From Sphagnum compactum (lineage: Eukaryota > Bryophyta > Sphagnopsida > Sphagnales): a stretch of DNA of 64,000 bases. Positions 46,400 through 60,100 of this stretch are shown here, piece after piece. The notes under the pieces were generated by a model. It had not been told where the DNA came from. It was given only the letters and a program-made list of their open reading frames with translations, and did not search any database. The stretch's first letter is position 1; every line of letters begins with the position of its first letter. Location of the stretch: NCBI GenBank assembly GCA_965153455.1, contig OZ234495.1, positions 8,304,875-8,368,874 on the forward strand, read 5' to 3'. A program made the position numbers and the translations under genes.

Positions 46400-48501
46400 A
46401 TGGCAACAAAAGACTACTACGTGTTCTTGGATAACTACCAAAGGTTGGCTGAAGGCTCCGACATGTCAGTGGAGAGCATTGGAAGCATACCGATGAGCAT
46501 GAGCAACGGAGGAAACTCCGTGTCTATGTCTGTAGCAGCAGATAGCAGTGTTGGATCTAACAACTCTCTGCAGACGACGAGACTTATGCATCCCGATCTT
46601 CGTGCTCGAACAGCAAATCGACATGCTTCACATAGTGTGGTTTTGCCAGGGATTGTGCCACATACCCTTGGACAAGACATGCTTGCAGCAGCTCTCATGG
46701 ACAATAGGTCAGTCATGATTTTTACGTTTGTCTTTGTGTCTGCAGTCTCTTTGTGGATCTCCCCAGTCTGCTAGGGCATTGTGCATCTGATGCAGGTAAA
46801 GCTGTGCTCTAAACAATCATATGTGAGCTTTCTAGACTTGCATCAAGGAACAGATCCTCAAAGGGACAAAGTCTGCTGCAACAGATTTCCAACAGAGGGC
46901 TTGGAAGGCTATGATGACTGGACAATTGATTTACAGCGGCTATACATGGGCCCAGCCTTTGCGCAAGGTGCATTTGGGCGTCTTTACAAGGGAACTTACA
47001 ATGGAGAGGATGTGGCTGTCAAGATCCTTGAACGACCAGAGAACAATGTGGAGAAAGAGATGGTGATGGAGGCTGCTTTTGCTAAAGAAGTAACTATGCT
47101 TGCTACCGTGAAGCATCAAAATGTGGTGCGATTTATTGGGGCATGTTGGAAACCGCTTGTCTGGTGCATTGTTACTGAGTATGCCAGAGGTGGGTCAGTT
47201 CGGTCATTTCTCAGCAAACGGCAATCACGGGCTGTACCACTCAAGCTTGCTGTGAAGCAAGCTCTTGACATAGCCAGGGGGATGGAATACTTGCATAGTT
47301 TGGAAATCATTCACAGAGACCTTAAGTCCGATAACTTGTTGATTGCAACTGACAAGTCAATCAAGATTGCCGACTTTGGAGCTGCTAGGATTGAGGTGCA
47401 GGTTGAAGGCATGACTCCAGAGACTGGAACTTATCGCTGGATGGCACCGTAAGAATTTCTTCCCTTGTTGTTCTTTCACTGCTGAATTGTTGGGCTGCAA
47501 ATTTCTTTTTAGATCTATTACTGACTTTGAACCCACCCCTGATTTGAATCAATTGTTTGCTCACCAAAAACTGCAGGAACATGCGTGTGACTGCCACTGT
47601 TGTTAGACCACTCCTCAGTCTTTGTTTCTGTGTTTTATGGTCTGATCTCTTTGGAATCAAAGTCCCTCAAATCATTTGAAATCAAAAGAAGAAGCCAGGC
47701 CTTTCAAGGAACAGTACTGGCCATTGTTCCACTCAGAAATGAACCTGTCATTTGATCAGAACCAATGTGAAAAATGCATGAATGCATAGAATTAGAGAGA
47801 AAAAGACACACTGGATTGAGATCAATATATTTTTGGAAGTAGAGTGAGAGCAAGAAAGGAACCTTGATGTTTGCTAAGCTGCATATGATGGGAGGCCGTA
47901 TGACTCAGTCTGAGTTGCATTATCAGAGATGAAACTTTGCAAGTCAAATTTAGCCACGTTCCTAACCCCACTGCTGGTTGTTCTTAACAGCAAATGAAAT
48001 GACAGTGTTCAAAGTGACATGGTTTGACATTTAGACTTAGTAGCAGCTTGTTTGTGGGGATGAGACTATGCCAGCTGATATGTTTACATTGTTTTCAAGA
48101 GAGAGAGAAAAGATTTGATATTTTCACTGATATTTGGAGTTTTGATGGTGAACAGGGAAATGATCCAGCATAGACCATATACACACAAGGTAGATGTTTA
48201 CAGCTTTGGAGTTGTGCTGTGGGAGCTTATCACAGGACTACTACCATTCCAGAACATGACAGCAGTGCAGGCAGCATTTGCAGTGGTGAACCGAGGGGTT
48301 AGGCCATCAATCCCTGCTGATTGTCCTCCAGCTCTGGCAGATATAATGACTCGCTGCTGGGATGCAAATGCTGAACTTCGACCTGGGTTTGTGCAAGTTG
48401 TTAAAATGTTAGAACAAGCGCAGGAGGAGATAATGACCACAGTACGGCGTGCAAGATTTAGAGGATGTGGCTGTTTGACCCGGCCTCTCACAAGGGACTG
48501 A
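46400..48501 (+). CDS. STY/Raf-like cytosolic serine/threonine(-tyrosine) protein kinase
   Basis: Exons 46400-46707, 46885-47448 and 48156-48501 join in frame to 405 residues, close to the ~410 residues of Arabidopsis At4g31170-type kinases (STY13-like, group C Raf-related). The N-terminal 100 residues carry the family features [27 protein letters not shown] and SVGSNNS. The kinase domain starts at ~123 with [16 protein letters not shown], catalytic Lys in VAVKILE (~149), IVRFIGAC-like [21 protein letters not shown] (~247), IADFGAAR (~265) and [14 protein letters not shown]. It ends in the family tail with [10 protein letters not shown]. All catalytic residues are present, so it should be active. 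No signal or membrane segment is seen, so it should be cytosolic. The start is the first in-frame ATG and fits family length. Introns are canonical GT-AG. Confidence 0.94.
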
Positions 48502-51243
48502 GCACAGCCTTACACTTCTGATTCACATCAGTTCAAAGCTTTTCTTTGACAATGTGTTGAAGGGTTATGGAGGATGTGAATGATGCAAGAGTAGTGGGGT
48601 GGTCAAACTGTACAGTGCAGCATCATGTTTGATAACATGTGTTTTTGGTGAAGTCCCCCAACACTCATCCCTTGTTACATTTGCTTGCAGCCAGCCCTCC
48701 AGGAAGAAGCACTGCTGTTGTATTTTATTCATCTTTCTCCCAAGGTATATGAGAGATACACAGCCTTCATTGTTATGCTCTCCTGGAAGCTCTACTGTTG
48801 AGGTAGACTGTTCCTCAATCCCTAAATTTTGCAGTTTTCTTGAAGAAATTCTATTTGACCCCTGCCATTTACTGTAGTCTTCAGAAAACAAGGAGAAGTT
48901 AGGCCATTTTCCCCATTGCTGTTTGGGCTGAGAGGGAGTTTCCTCTCACAGCAGCATTTAAGGATGTTGGAGAGAATACTCATCCTGTCATTGCAATGTG
49001 AGCAATTTAGGATCTCTGTCTCATTGAGAGTACGTACTCTCTCCATAGACCATTTGATCTATATTATTAACCCCTAAGATTTAGAGGTCAACGAGTGGTA
49101 GGACTTGAGCTTCGCAAAAAGGAAGCAATGGTCTTCTCCCTGTCCACCCTACCTCTATAAAATATGCTATTGACCCTGGAGTTTTTAGAAAGTGCTCAGT
49201 TGTGGGTTCAGTGGAACTCCAGGATTCTTTTTACTTGACATTCTTGGTCCTTATTGTGAATCTATGCCTTCTTTTTTAAAGATTTTTTTTTTCAATCCGC
49301 CTCCCAACTCTGATTTCTCAAGGGAAGAAGTCCATTACTTTATGCATAGCTTGTCAATTGGTTTATTCATTACTTGTTTGTTTGTTGCAACCTTTTATCC
49401 TTTGGACAGCTCATTGTTCATGTTATGTAGGTAGTAATATATATAGTAATTGGGCTCTTCACTATGTGCTGGTGGCAATGGTGATGATATGTTGTGAGAA
49501 TGTTACAGTAGGTGGTCAATGCTATACACGTTGCGGTTGACATGTTATTGAACATGCGAATGACCATTGCTATTATTCAAGCCACCCTTCAGTCCTGTTT
49601 TGTTTTCTCTTTTCTTTAGGGTGGGGTTTCCTCTTGTTGGCGCCTTTTCGTCAAAGATGGGTTTTTGTCTGATTTGAAATAACTGGAACCTTATAACAGG
49701 CAAATTCTCAGTACTTATGAAGATATGATCCTAATCTGGAAACAAAATTGTGCAAATCCTCTCTGAGGTAGCACATTATTGAATTTGTTTGCAAGCACCT
49801 TGAATGAAGTGACCACCATAGGGAATGTCGGAAGAATTCAAAGTGGTTTGGTTAAATGTTTGGTGGTAACCAAGGATGTTTCAAAGAGGAGGAAAAACCT
49901 CTTAAAATTTTTGTTGGTGCATGTGGCCTTGGGTTAACCAGCACCTATAGGGGTGCCATGGTAAAATCACCAATTTTTTTGTTTGGGTTTTGCTTCTAAA
50001 CATTATAGAGATTCCATCCCTGAAATAAATCAGGGTCTGTGAGTCCAAATTTAACATTTTCTCCATTAATTGCTGTAGTAGTATAGGGGCAGCTTCAGCA
50101 AATGTGTGCCAAATAATTATTTAATTTTGAAGATTCAAATATTCTTGAAAGTGTAACACATGTGGGATGTGGTAAACACTAGAGCTCCAAGTGAATCACT
50201 AAAAGCATCTCCAGTGGTGCGCAGTGTGGTGGCGCAAAATTAGATCTCACATCCAAGTTTTAGTCACTTACTTTGTTTTGTTCCCAACCCCACCCATAAA
50301 AGCTAAAGCTGGGATTGCAAAGAGGTGAGAGACTAGTAATAACAACCCACCTGGACCAACCAAACCATCTAGCGAATCAGGAACAAGGAGAAATCAATGA
50401 ATGAGATTTGACTTGGATCTATTTATTAAGACTGTTTTGAGGGCTTTCAACGATGTGCATTACACTCTTTCAGTGCTTTCAAAGACGTGCATTTTTCTAA
50501 GCGTCTGTCTTTGAGTGGATCCGCTGGATATGACCACCCTTGCACCTCATCCAAAAGACTGCTTTCAGATATGTGCATTTTTCCAGGGTCATTGAGTGGA
50601 TCCGCTGGATATGACTGTTGCACCTCATCCAAGATTTGCCACATAGAGCAATACTGAGAGCGCTGGTGGAGATGCTTTGTATAAAACTCTTACAAAATCT
50701 CGTCTTCCTTGAATTGAAGGGCCTTAGTTGACATGAAGAATTGGATAAATTTGTTTGGTGTGGGAGCCCACCCAAAGAGTTAGAACCTTGGGAAAATAGG
50801 TACCTACCAACCAGCTCTCCTACATATATAGGAAAGAAAAGTTTAGCCAGGTACCTATTTTAGAGACACGAGTCAAAATGGGGCCGGCAAAGCGAAGGAA
50901 GGGAAAGACGCTCGCCTTATTAGCTAAGCTACCGAAACGAACCAGACGGACCAGACGAAGGAAGGAGCCAGTCACGACGACGACGACTCTGGACCTCCGC
51001 AGTGGAGAACAAACGTGAAGAAACGTGAGCAAGTAGGGCATTGCGCATCGCTTGAGGTTCAAGTGAGCACTGGAGTGAGTTAGTGAGTCAGTGAGTCAGT
51101 CACCGGCTGCTTGCTTGCTGACGATTATGACATTCCAACACTGCGTATGTGTGGAATTGTAGCATGCAGTGTTGTTGTTATTAGGGGGAGCAGCGGTGCA
51201 GGTCCGTAGTAGTAGTAGTAGTAGTAAGATCGTACTACTAGTC
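48502..51243. other. 3' flank of the kinase, intergenic DNA, and DUF639 promoter
   Basis: No gene recognised. A two-copy tandem repeat at about 50477-50640 shares GTGCATTTTTC, GAGTGGATCCGCTGGATATG and TTGCACCTCATCCAA, copies ~86 bp apart. The last ~250 bp are GC-richer with GAC/CGA and TAG trinucleotide runs, fitting the 5' leader of the DUF639 gene. Confidence 0.5.
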
Positions 51244-54200
51244 ATGGCGGTGTTGACCAGGGGACGAAGTATCCTGGAGTCGCTCATCGGCGACAGTACG
51301 CTGCAGGAGATTTTCGGCGGTGCTAATAAGAATGAGAAGAGTAGTCCCAAGGTAGCGCAGCAGCAATCGCCTTCCTCTAGCACCAGCAGCATACGGATCA
51401 AGGAGCTCTCGTCCCTAGCCAATGATGTGGTGGCTCAGTGTGCAAGGTTAGTTACATCCCTCCCTCACTCTCTTCTTCTTCTTCTTCTTCTTTAGGGAAT
51501 TCGAAAGAAAAAAAAAGTGTGGCATGGCAAGTCTATTAAGGTGCAAATTTCTTTCTTTCGAGAATTAACATTTCGTTCAAGGATCTTTGACACATTCGTG
51601 GTTTGCTAGGGTATTGTAATTACACTTCGTTCTTTTGTGGTCGTCGAAGCCATCTACATCGCTTCCTCTCCCTCTCTTTTCCGCTCTATCTTACTGCCTA
51701 ATAGGTTTTTTAGTGCAAATTGACATACAGACTTTGGTCATGGACTGTGCATGTGTTATGTAGAAATCAAAGACTTGTAGATTATGGCTTATTTCAAGGA
51801 TGACTTACCAAGAACTGAGACATTTTGATTGCTCTGATCTTGTGTTCCAATTGGCATGATGAATGTACAAAGATTATCAAGGACAACAACAAAGATTGTT
51901 CCATTTTGTGTTTTGGATGCATCTAACTAGGATTACCACATGGCAACTGCAAGTTTCAATAGTGGCAACAACAAAGACTGTTCCATTTTACGTTTTGGAT
52001 GTATCTAACTAGGATTACCAACTGGCAACCACAAGTGTCAGTAGTGGCAAAGGTCAAGCTGGTTGGTAACAATGTTGTTTCATATAAGAGTCTTCTTCAT
52101 CTCACATGATTTGGTGGTTGCAAAATCTATTCTAATGAATACGGAGCTGTTTGCAGTTGATTCTTTGTTGAGACTTGATAAGGAACTCTGGCCCTGCCAA
52201 TGTTATATTCTGACTAACTCTCACTTTTGTCCACAATTGCATTAAAGTGGAATTAGGGTCACTGCTTGGATGCATCAGGATTTTGTCACTTCAACCTGAG
52301 GAGCTACAGCAGCAGTTTGAAGAAGAAGCAGCTATCTCAGCAAAACAGCCAGCATGCTATGCTCGTCACTTGCTAGAGTACAGCAGTTTCAGGACCCTTT
52401 CCATGGTGATGGAAACTACTGACCATCTCAGTGACAAAGAGTTTCGTCGCTTAACCTTTGACATGATGCTTGCCTGGGAGGCCCCAGCAGCTACCAACCA
52501 GCCTGTTACTAAGGTTAGGCTTCATTGCTTGATAGATGCCGATGTGCTCAGATTGTATCCAACTGTGTGAAATGAGGCTTATGGTGCTTCAAGTCGTTCT
52601 GAGATTCAGGGGTGGTGGATCAGGTTTTGTGGATGGTTTATGAGATGACAATGATAGAGTTCAGGATGCCTATCATAACTCCTGGGGTTGATGGCATGGT
52701 TGTGGATATCGTTCTGGAACTGCTGGTACATGTATACCATATGCAGCAACTGGGAATATGTGATGCTAGGTAGCTAATGACATCGGGGGTGAGGATGCTG
52801 TACTGACTCCATTGTGTTTTGCTTTACATGCAGAATATACAAGTTCTTGAAACAAATAATGGAGGTGGGGTGGAGGATGAAGAAGATGGAGCACTTTTCT
52901 ATTCTGACTTAATGCCCATGATGGTGCAGTTTCTGTTGAACCACATTTCTGCATGTTGAAGGTTTTACATGCATGAGGTTCACTGTCAAACCCGGGAACT
53001 TCCAGTGTGAACTCGTCTGGGATGTGAAGGGGATGCATACCTGTCTGAAACTTCTGTGTTTCTTTTGTTCTCTGCAGGTAGATGTAGATAGCACTGTGGG
53101 ACTTGATGCATTTTCCCGCTTGATGCCTGCCATTCCTACAGTGGCTGATGCTATTACTGTTCAAGGCCAGTTTGAAGCACTCACCACATCAACTGGGGGC
53201 CGGCTTCCCTTCCCCTTATATGACAAATACCTTGGTGAACTGGACAAGTGAGCTTCATTTTACATACTTACAAGAGCTGAAAACAGGCTTGTTATGAGCT
53301 TAAAATCCTTTTGGTTTCCATGTAGCAAGCACCTGTCAATTGCGCCATAATTTCCAAATAAAGGTTGTGATATTTGCTGTGTACATCAGGTCAATCAAGG
53401 GCATTAAAGGTCAAACTACTCCAGCACTAGTTAAAGCACTTCATTTGGGCACAGAGGAAACCATAATTGACATTGATGGAACTGGCACAACTCAGCCTGT
53501 CCTGCAGCATGCTGGTGTCTCTGCTTGGCCTGGTGAGCAAGCTCATGGTTGTCTATTACTGGATTCTGAGTACAGAGTGCAGAACATTTATTTTGGTTGA
53601 GAAGTTTAAGTCTGTATGTAAGTCATAGAGAGCTGGTTAGGGTTTGGGGCTTTATTGGAGCTTTGCAACAGTAGTGCATCAAGCAGATACCTTTTTAATC
53701 TTGATCACTCAGACTGGAATTCCAGAGATCCTTAAAGCAGGATGCAACATCCGAGTTCTATTCCTAGTGAGTGATTGGCTGCTGTTCTGGTTTGGTGGTG
53801 TAATGCAGGACGGTTAACTTTGACAGACCATGCATTCTACTTTGAACCTTTAGTAGTTGTGTCTTTTGACAAGGCAAAGAAGTTTGATCTATCAGCAGAT
53901 TTGAAGCATGTGCTCAAACCAGAGTTAACAGGACCCTGGGGTGCACGCATTTTTGACAAAGCTGTCATGTACAAATCCTCTGTCACGTAAGTTTCTACTG
54001 GAGGAACCTGTGCATTCTGTGCGGAGCCAAGACTAAAAAGCTTGTCTTCTAATACCATTCTTCATTTTTAGTGTAGTATCTTTCTAATGATGATAATTCA
54101 TGTCAGAAAATTGCTCATTCAACTGTTGGCTTGGTGATGGTGATGACATTATACCATGGACATTTGTTGGTAAACATATGACACATGACAAAGGACAGCA

Positions 54201-57142
54201 GAAGGTATCTGAAGCATGACATTTTGAAAGATTGCAGGAATTCTTGTTAGATACATACTTCACAATGGTTTTCACAAGAGCCAATCCTAACATCACTAGC
54301 TGGGTGGGGGTCACAGTGTTGAACCTTTCATTCTTGAGTTTCCAGAAATGACAGGACGTGCACGCCGTGACTATTGGTTAGCTGTCATCCGGGAGGTTGT
54401 GGCAGTCCACCATTTTATACATACATATCAACTGAAGGGTGCGAGAAAAGCACAAGCTCTAGCAAAGGCTGTATTGGGGATTGCTCGCCTAAGGGCCACA
54501 AGGCAAACTTTTCATGTCTTGCCTACCAGACCAGAAACCTTGCTGACATTTACATGGGGAGAAGAGATACCTGGTGGAGACTTAGTTTTAGCAGCATTAG
54601 CAGAAACTTTGCAGCACCCTGGACAAGATGGCAAGCATGTGGACAAAGAACGCTTTCTTGATCAACACAAGGGTAATTCCAACTACAGCAGACCAGCCAA
54701 TAGTGGACTCTCAACTCCAAAAGGAAATGAGAAGGGTAAAGAGATCTCTACATATATCAGTGGGATCTTACTTGGGAAGATGACCCCATTGGAAAAGGCA
54801 ATCATGCAATCACGACAAAACATGAAAAAGGTCATGCTGGCACAGGCTACTATACAGGGTGTGAAAGTGGAGGGCATTGCAACAAATCTAGCTGTCACGA
54901 AGGTATGCTGCTATTTGACTGACAGGAATCTCCCTCAATCTTCATGGAGGAATCCCATCTTTGTTAAATATATGAGCTCTTCTGAGTCAAATGTAAAACC
55001 TATTTGCAGGAGTTGCTAGGGCCCTTGGTGGCTGCTACTTCATGGTTTGAAGCCATTTATTCATGGGAGGATCATTCAAAATCTATCACTTTCTGTGTCC
55101 TTATCTCTTACATCATTTACAGGTGAACATCTGCCCTGTGGATCCAGTAATTTTTAGACTCTTTCTATTGTGATAGTTCATTGGGTAGTCATAATAGCTT
55201 GTTACTACTATTATCAATGAATGGGATGGTCTGTCACTTTGTGAGCAACTCTCATAAGGTTATGACTGCATGCATTGTCCTGCTACCTTGAAAGTGCTGT
55301 GGGATTTGTTTGCAATCTCACAGGTATGTGATAGTTATGTGTGACACAAGTTTTGAATCATGAGCAGTTGATTGTAATATTGACAGTTCTATATCTCCTG
55401 ATGGAAGATGGAATAAGCAGAAATTGTCCACTGTAGCCAATTGTTGGACTGTATCATAAGTTTCAGTGACTCAAGAGTGTTGCAGTGTCCTTTGGGATCT
55501 AGCCCACCACGTAAGCAGAATGGTGTTGTTAGTCGATCTGCTGTGCAAAACAGAGGAGAAGAGTTGCAAGTGAACTCAGTAGCAGTGGGTCTTGCATCAT
55601 ATTGCACTTGTTGGTGTCCTGAAGATTTACTCATGGAGCTGATTCTCTTTGTATCTATCCACTTCCCATCTCTTAGCCAAGACCAGACTGATTTGGGTCT
55701 AGAGGAGTCTGGAATACTAACGGCTTTGAGTTCAAATGCCTTGGGTCACCAACCAAAGTACTTGGTGGAAGCAGGCTCCACTACTTAATGCTCACGGGGC
55801 AGTATACCAGGCTTGTACTTCACTGAGGCATACAGATACCTCCTGAAATTTCTGTTTCTAACTTGCTTTTGATACCAGTTGTCTGTGACTGGGGATGCTT
55901 TTGAATCTGGAATTAAGGAATTCAATTTGGTGGACAGGGATTGGCTACCCTATATCCCGCCACTGTTGCTGGTGTCTTTGGCAGGTTACATGGCATGTGT
56001 GAAGTACAAGCTGACAGATGATCCAGTTCAAGAAATTCTTGTTCCAACTCTTCCAGGGCAGAGTAAAGTTGAACAGTTACTAGCACTGCAGCAGGCACTG
56101 GCACAGTTGGAGGCTCTCCTTCAGGCTTGCAACATTTCATTGCTCAAGATGCGAGCCTTGGTACTATCAGCAATTCCTGAGGTACTCTCAAGTGTCTGAC
56201 CGGAAATAAGGGATTCCTCCATAAAGTAATGCTATGATTTCTGGTTATGTCTCTTATGTGGAACCAGCCTGACAACAAGTCAAACAAAAGCCATGCTTGG
56301 CACCAAAGAGCCTTCATGAAACAAAAATCAATATCTTCTGTGAGAGCTGAAGTTACCATTGAATGGTGAGCATAGAACATGATTTCAAGATAGAGATCTT
56401 ATTGCCCATGAAGACGAATAAAGCAAAGTTTGCTACTGCTTTCTTTTTCAAGGTTACTCCTTTTTCTGTGAGGTACAAGGGGGCCCATGGTTTTCACAAT
56501 TTTTGGAAAACTGTGTCAGCCAGTGACAGTGAACCCCCAACAAACTTGCAAGCTGGCCATGAGTCTTGTCAATAGGCTATTGGCTTGATGCTTGACAGCT
56601 CTGTTTTAACAGTGACTTGTGAGATTGATCAGTGGGAAAATCGCATGTCCAATTGTAGATTTCTCTTAGATTTAGCCATGGAAACTTACCTCCACAGTAT
56701 TGCAGACTTGACTTTCATGTTTTGAAGTTTGTCATCTGCTTTTTTGTGCAATGTGTAGATTGAGGAAAGTCACATTCCTTTACACTGTGGACATGCTTGT
56801 AACTCAAACTATCTTTTGCATTTGCACTAAAGCCAAAGTATTGTGAGCAGTTATTGGAGCCTCTTATGCATGACCATTGATTTTATTCTATGCTGTTGGG
56901 TGTTGAAAACACAGGCAACAAATCACATCATAGGGATGCTGTTGGTGTGTGCTGCTGCCATGCTGCTTCTCCCCTTCCGGTGGCTGGTTTTAATAACAGT
57001 TCTCAATCTGTTAACACTCAAGATGCCAGTACGGGTGGAAAGCACTGCCCGTTTGAGTCGACGCCTCTGTGAATGGTGGTATGGAATACCTGTAGTTCCA
57101 GTTCGTTTTCTGAAATCCAAAGAACTGGAGAAAATGCAATGA
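51244..57142 (+). CDS. DUF639 family membrane protein
   Basis: Proposed exons: 51244-51446, 52279-52513, (52834-52923, optional), 53078-53247, 53390-53532, 53809-53986, 54317-54902, 55010-55122, 55938-56181, 56915-57142. They give 729 residues with the optional exon and 699 without, both in frame; the family is ~650-710. Family landmarks: LSSLANDVVAQCARIL, KEFRRLTFDMMLAWE, GLDAFSRLMPA, STGGRLPF, DGTGTTQPVLQHAGVSAWPGR, LTDHAFYFE, LKPELTGPWGARIFDKAV, RRDYWLAVI, LEKAIMQSRQ and VEGIATNLAV. The C-terminal third holds hydrophobic segments (exons 8-10, e.g. PPLLLVSLAGYMACV, MLLVCAAAMLLL) before a conserved LCEWWYGIPVVPV end. This suggests an integral membrane protein with a large soluble N-terminal part. 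Its molecular role is unknown. The start is the first in-frame ATG. AATAAA lies at 57277. Confidence 0.9.
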
Positions 57143-60100
57143 TGACCGCTGTTCTGCAATTCTATGCAGGTCTTCTCAACTTCAAATGTTACAGTAATGT
57201 GTCCCAAATTGCACAGCCCTTGTATAGTGTTGTTAACAGTCCATGTGTACAATATGAACAGAGAAAGTGAGATGAAAATAAACAGAGGAGGCACAAACTA
57301 TCATGAGGGGGGTAGCTTGTAGTCTTGTGGCTATATTCAGAAAAAATAATGTGAAGATAGTAACAAAGCCCATATCCAACTTACAATACAGAGAGATTTT
57401 GGATTTGAACTAAAGATTCGAACAAAATCTGAGGGAAATGTTTTCCTGAAGTTAAAGTATCCTAGAGCCAACCAGAGGAACTCATTAATTTGACAACTGA
57501 ACCGCAAGTTCTAAGAGATTTTGATTTTGGTGTCATTATGTTCTTGCAAGCTAGCTCTTACTTGTATGAAAGGTTCCAAGGTGGTTTGTCCTTTACAATA
57601 TTCTGTGGAAGAGTGTTGAAAAAGATCTTAAGTAGTTTGTTGGAGATCATTAACAAATGGTCTAGGATTTGTTAATACTGTTCTGTAATGTTCCCAGTGG
57701 GTGCCTGTCATAGCTCTCACATACTGCTAGCAATGGAAGCAATCGGTGGATGTTTCAAATGCAAGAGCCTCAGACACAGGTCAGCCCATTTTCTTCCATG
57801 ATAAGGTTTCATACAAAAGATACCAATTTCTAGAATGCGCTTCATCACTTCATAGAGTAGTGAGGAGCACGGTACATTGGTTTAATCCCCTGACTCGTGT
57901 TCAGAAAATAGGAACAGGTTGTTTGTTGGAAGTTTGCCCTTTTGACCTTCTTTGAATTTTGCTCTGCCACAAATTTAAGCAGGATTTAGTGCCTCATAGC
58001 CAATTTGAACATGCCAAGTTATCTTAGGTGCGGATGCAGGTGAGGTCTTAGTGCAACATATACTTACAGAACATATGAGCGCACTTGTGTGTGCCCTAAT
58101 CATACGATAGTTAAAGACACTGTCTCCATGAGGCAACTTAATATAAATCCCACTTGGTATAATGATGCCTATCATACCGTACATTTCCAAAAAGAGTTTT
58201 GCTGACCCATAATAGTGAACTTAAACCTAACACTAATTGTGAAACCCAATGGAATATCCATGTAAGGCCAGTTGTAGTATTCCAACAAACACTCCATGAA
58301 ATGCTTTGGCTAAGTTTCCATACTTACTATAGAGAAGCATAGTGTTCAATTCCGAGCATCAAGTTGGCCCTTGGAATGCCCTCCAACAGATGTCACATTG
58401 CATTTAGAAGATATCATACAAATGAGAAGTCCTTTGTGAAAGAACATTTTCCGAAAGTCATGCTTCAACATGAGGCACTAGTTCTTTAAATGGCCTGGTA
58501 TTAGAGTTTTCATTAAAGTCATCCTGTCTTCACCCTGTCTTTGGACCTCTTTTCATCCCCTATCCCCTCTTTGAGTGAGGTCTGCAAAGGTTGGAAGTTT
58601 TATTAAATCTGGGTATGAAATGCAGAAACTCAACATTTAATGCACAAGGTTCGAGGTAATTATAGTAGTTGTACATGTAGGATAAAGAAATGTTGTCAAC
58701 TATTAGATACCTGCTTTGCAGTGTTGGATTGGCATGAAACAAGACACTCTTGGGTTTCCATCAATTTTTGTATTTTTCCCGGTCCTTTTCCAATTAATAA
58801 AATTTCAACTTTTCAAATAGATAATTTCTCTAAAATTCAACATTTTCATTACTTTCTGGGGCAGAAAATTTGTGCCTTCTTTTAGTTTCCATTTTGGCAT
58901 ATCTTGAAATAAACCAAGATGCCAAGAAACAAGCAACGTAAAACAAAACTGACTATAAATCCCTCACTTCCCTCCTCTCCTCTGCTTGTGCAATACAATA
59001 AAACAACAAAACACAAGCAATTTTGTTTTAAAAAAAGTGATGGCAACCAATTTTGTGTGACCTAATTCAAAGCCCAAACGGCAAGTCATGGCCTAGCGTA
59101 ACATAGATGACCATGTCCACGGTATATCAAAACATTCATGACAAGAAGGTCCATGACAAGAGCATGCACTCACATACCCATGTTAGGAAGGTGCTCATCA
59201 CCCCATTGGGGAGTGATAGAACCGGCGGGTCAGGTTTAGGGTATTACAAACCCAAACTGGAACCTGAAACTCTCAAAGGTAGATTTGGAATCAAAACCAA
59301 ACCCAAGAGACTATACCGTAGTTAGTTAGGTTTAAAGAACCAAGCTCTTCTTCCCCTACACATTTTTAAATTAAAAAAGAAGAAGAGACCCAGTGTCCAA
59401 AATAGCATGTTTATTAGGATAATGCAACCCTCCAATTTCTTCACAAAAATCAGGGGGGGGCTGACCTGGTACCGAGATGGGCAGACATGCAACCCATACC
59501 CTACCCCACCCCTCACCCCTCACCTCCTCTGACCTAATCTGGTAGTGATACCCAGTAAAAAGACATGGATAAAATTCTTCGTGTACCTTTCATACTTTAA
59601 AAAGGCACCCAAGATATGCAACTTTACACCGACGGTGGGTGGGTGGGTGGATGGGTGGGCCAACCCACACAATCCATCATGTGGGCTTAGCCCTATTTTG
59701 TCATTCATGTCAAGTGCCATCCTTTATAAAGTAAAAAAGAAATTTGGATGTTAAAACCCGCCAAAAAAACTTTATTATGTGATAGTAAAAACAAGAAGGA
59801 AAGAAAAAAAAAAAAAAGGAAAATTAATCAAAGTGTTTCCAACATTTGTTCCCTTTTTGACAAATTTTTTTCTTGTCATTTTGTGAAAAAAATTAAAGAC
59901 AAGCTCAACAACATCAAGAAAGAATTATTTTTTCAAAAAGAAAGTGACCTAATTTTTTTTTTCAGATTAAAAATTTTCATTAATTTTGAATATTTTAAAA
60001 ACTAGATAGATGCATACAATTCTATGAAGCATGCCCATTTCACACATCTTATATAATACGTCAAATGTCGCTCACAATTTGGGTCCAGTTCAAACCAAAA

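Noticed and set aside
59107-59325. 72-codon plus-strand frame
   Set aside because: No family match, splice context or neighbour support.
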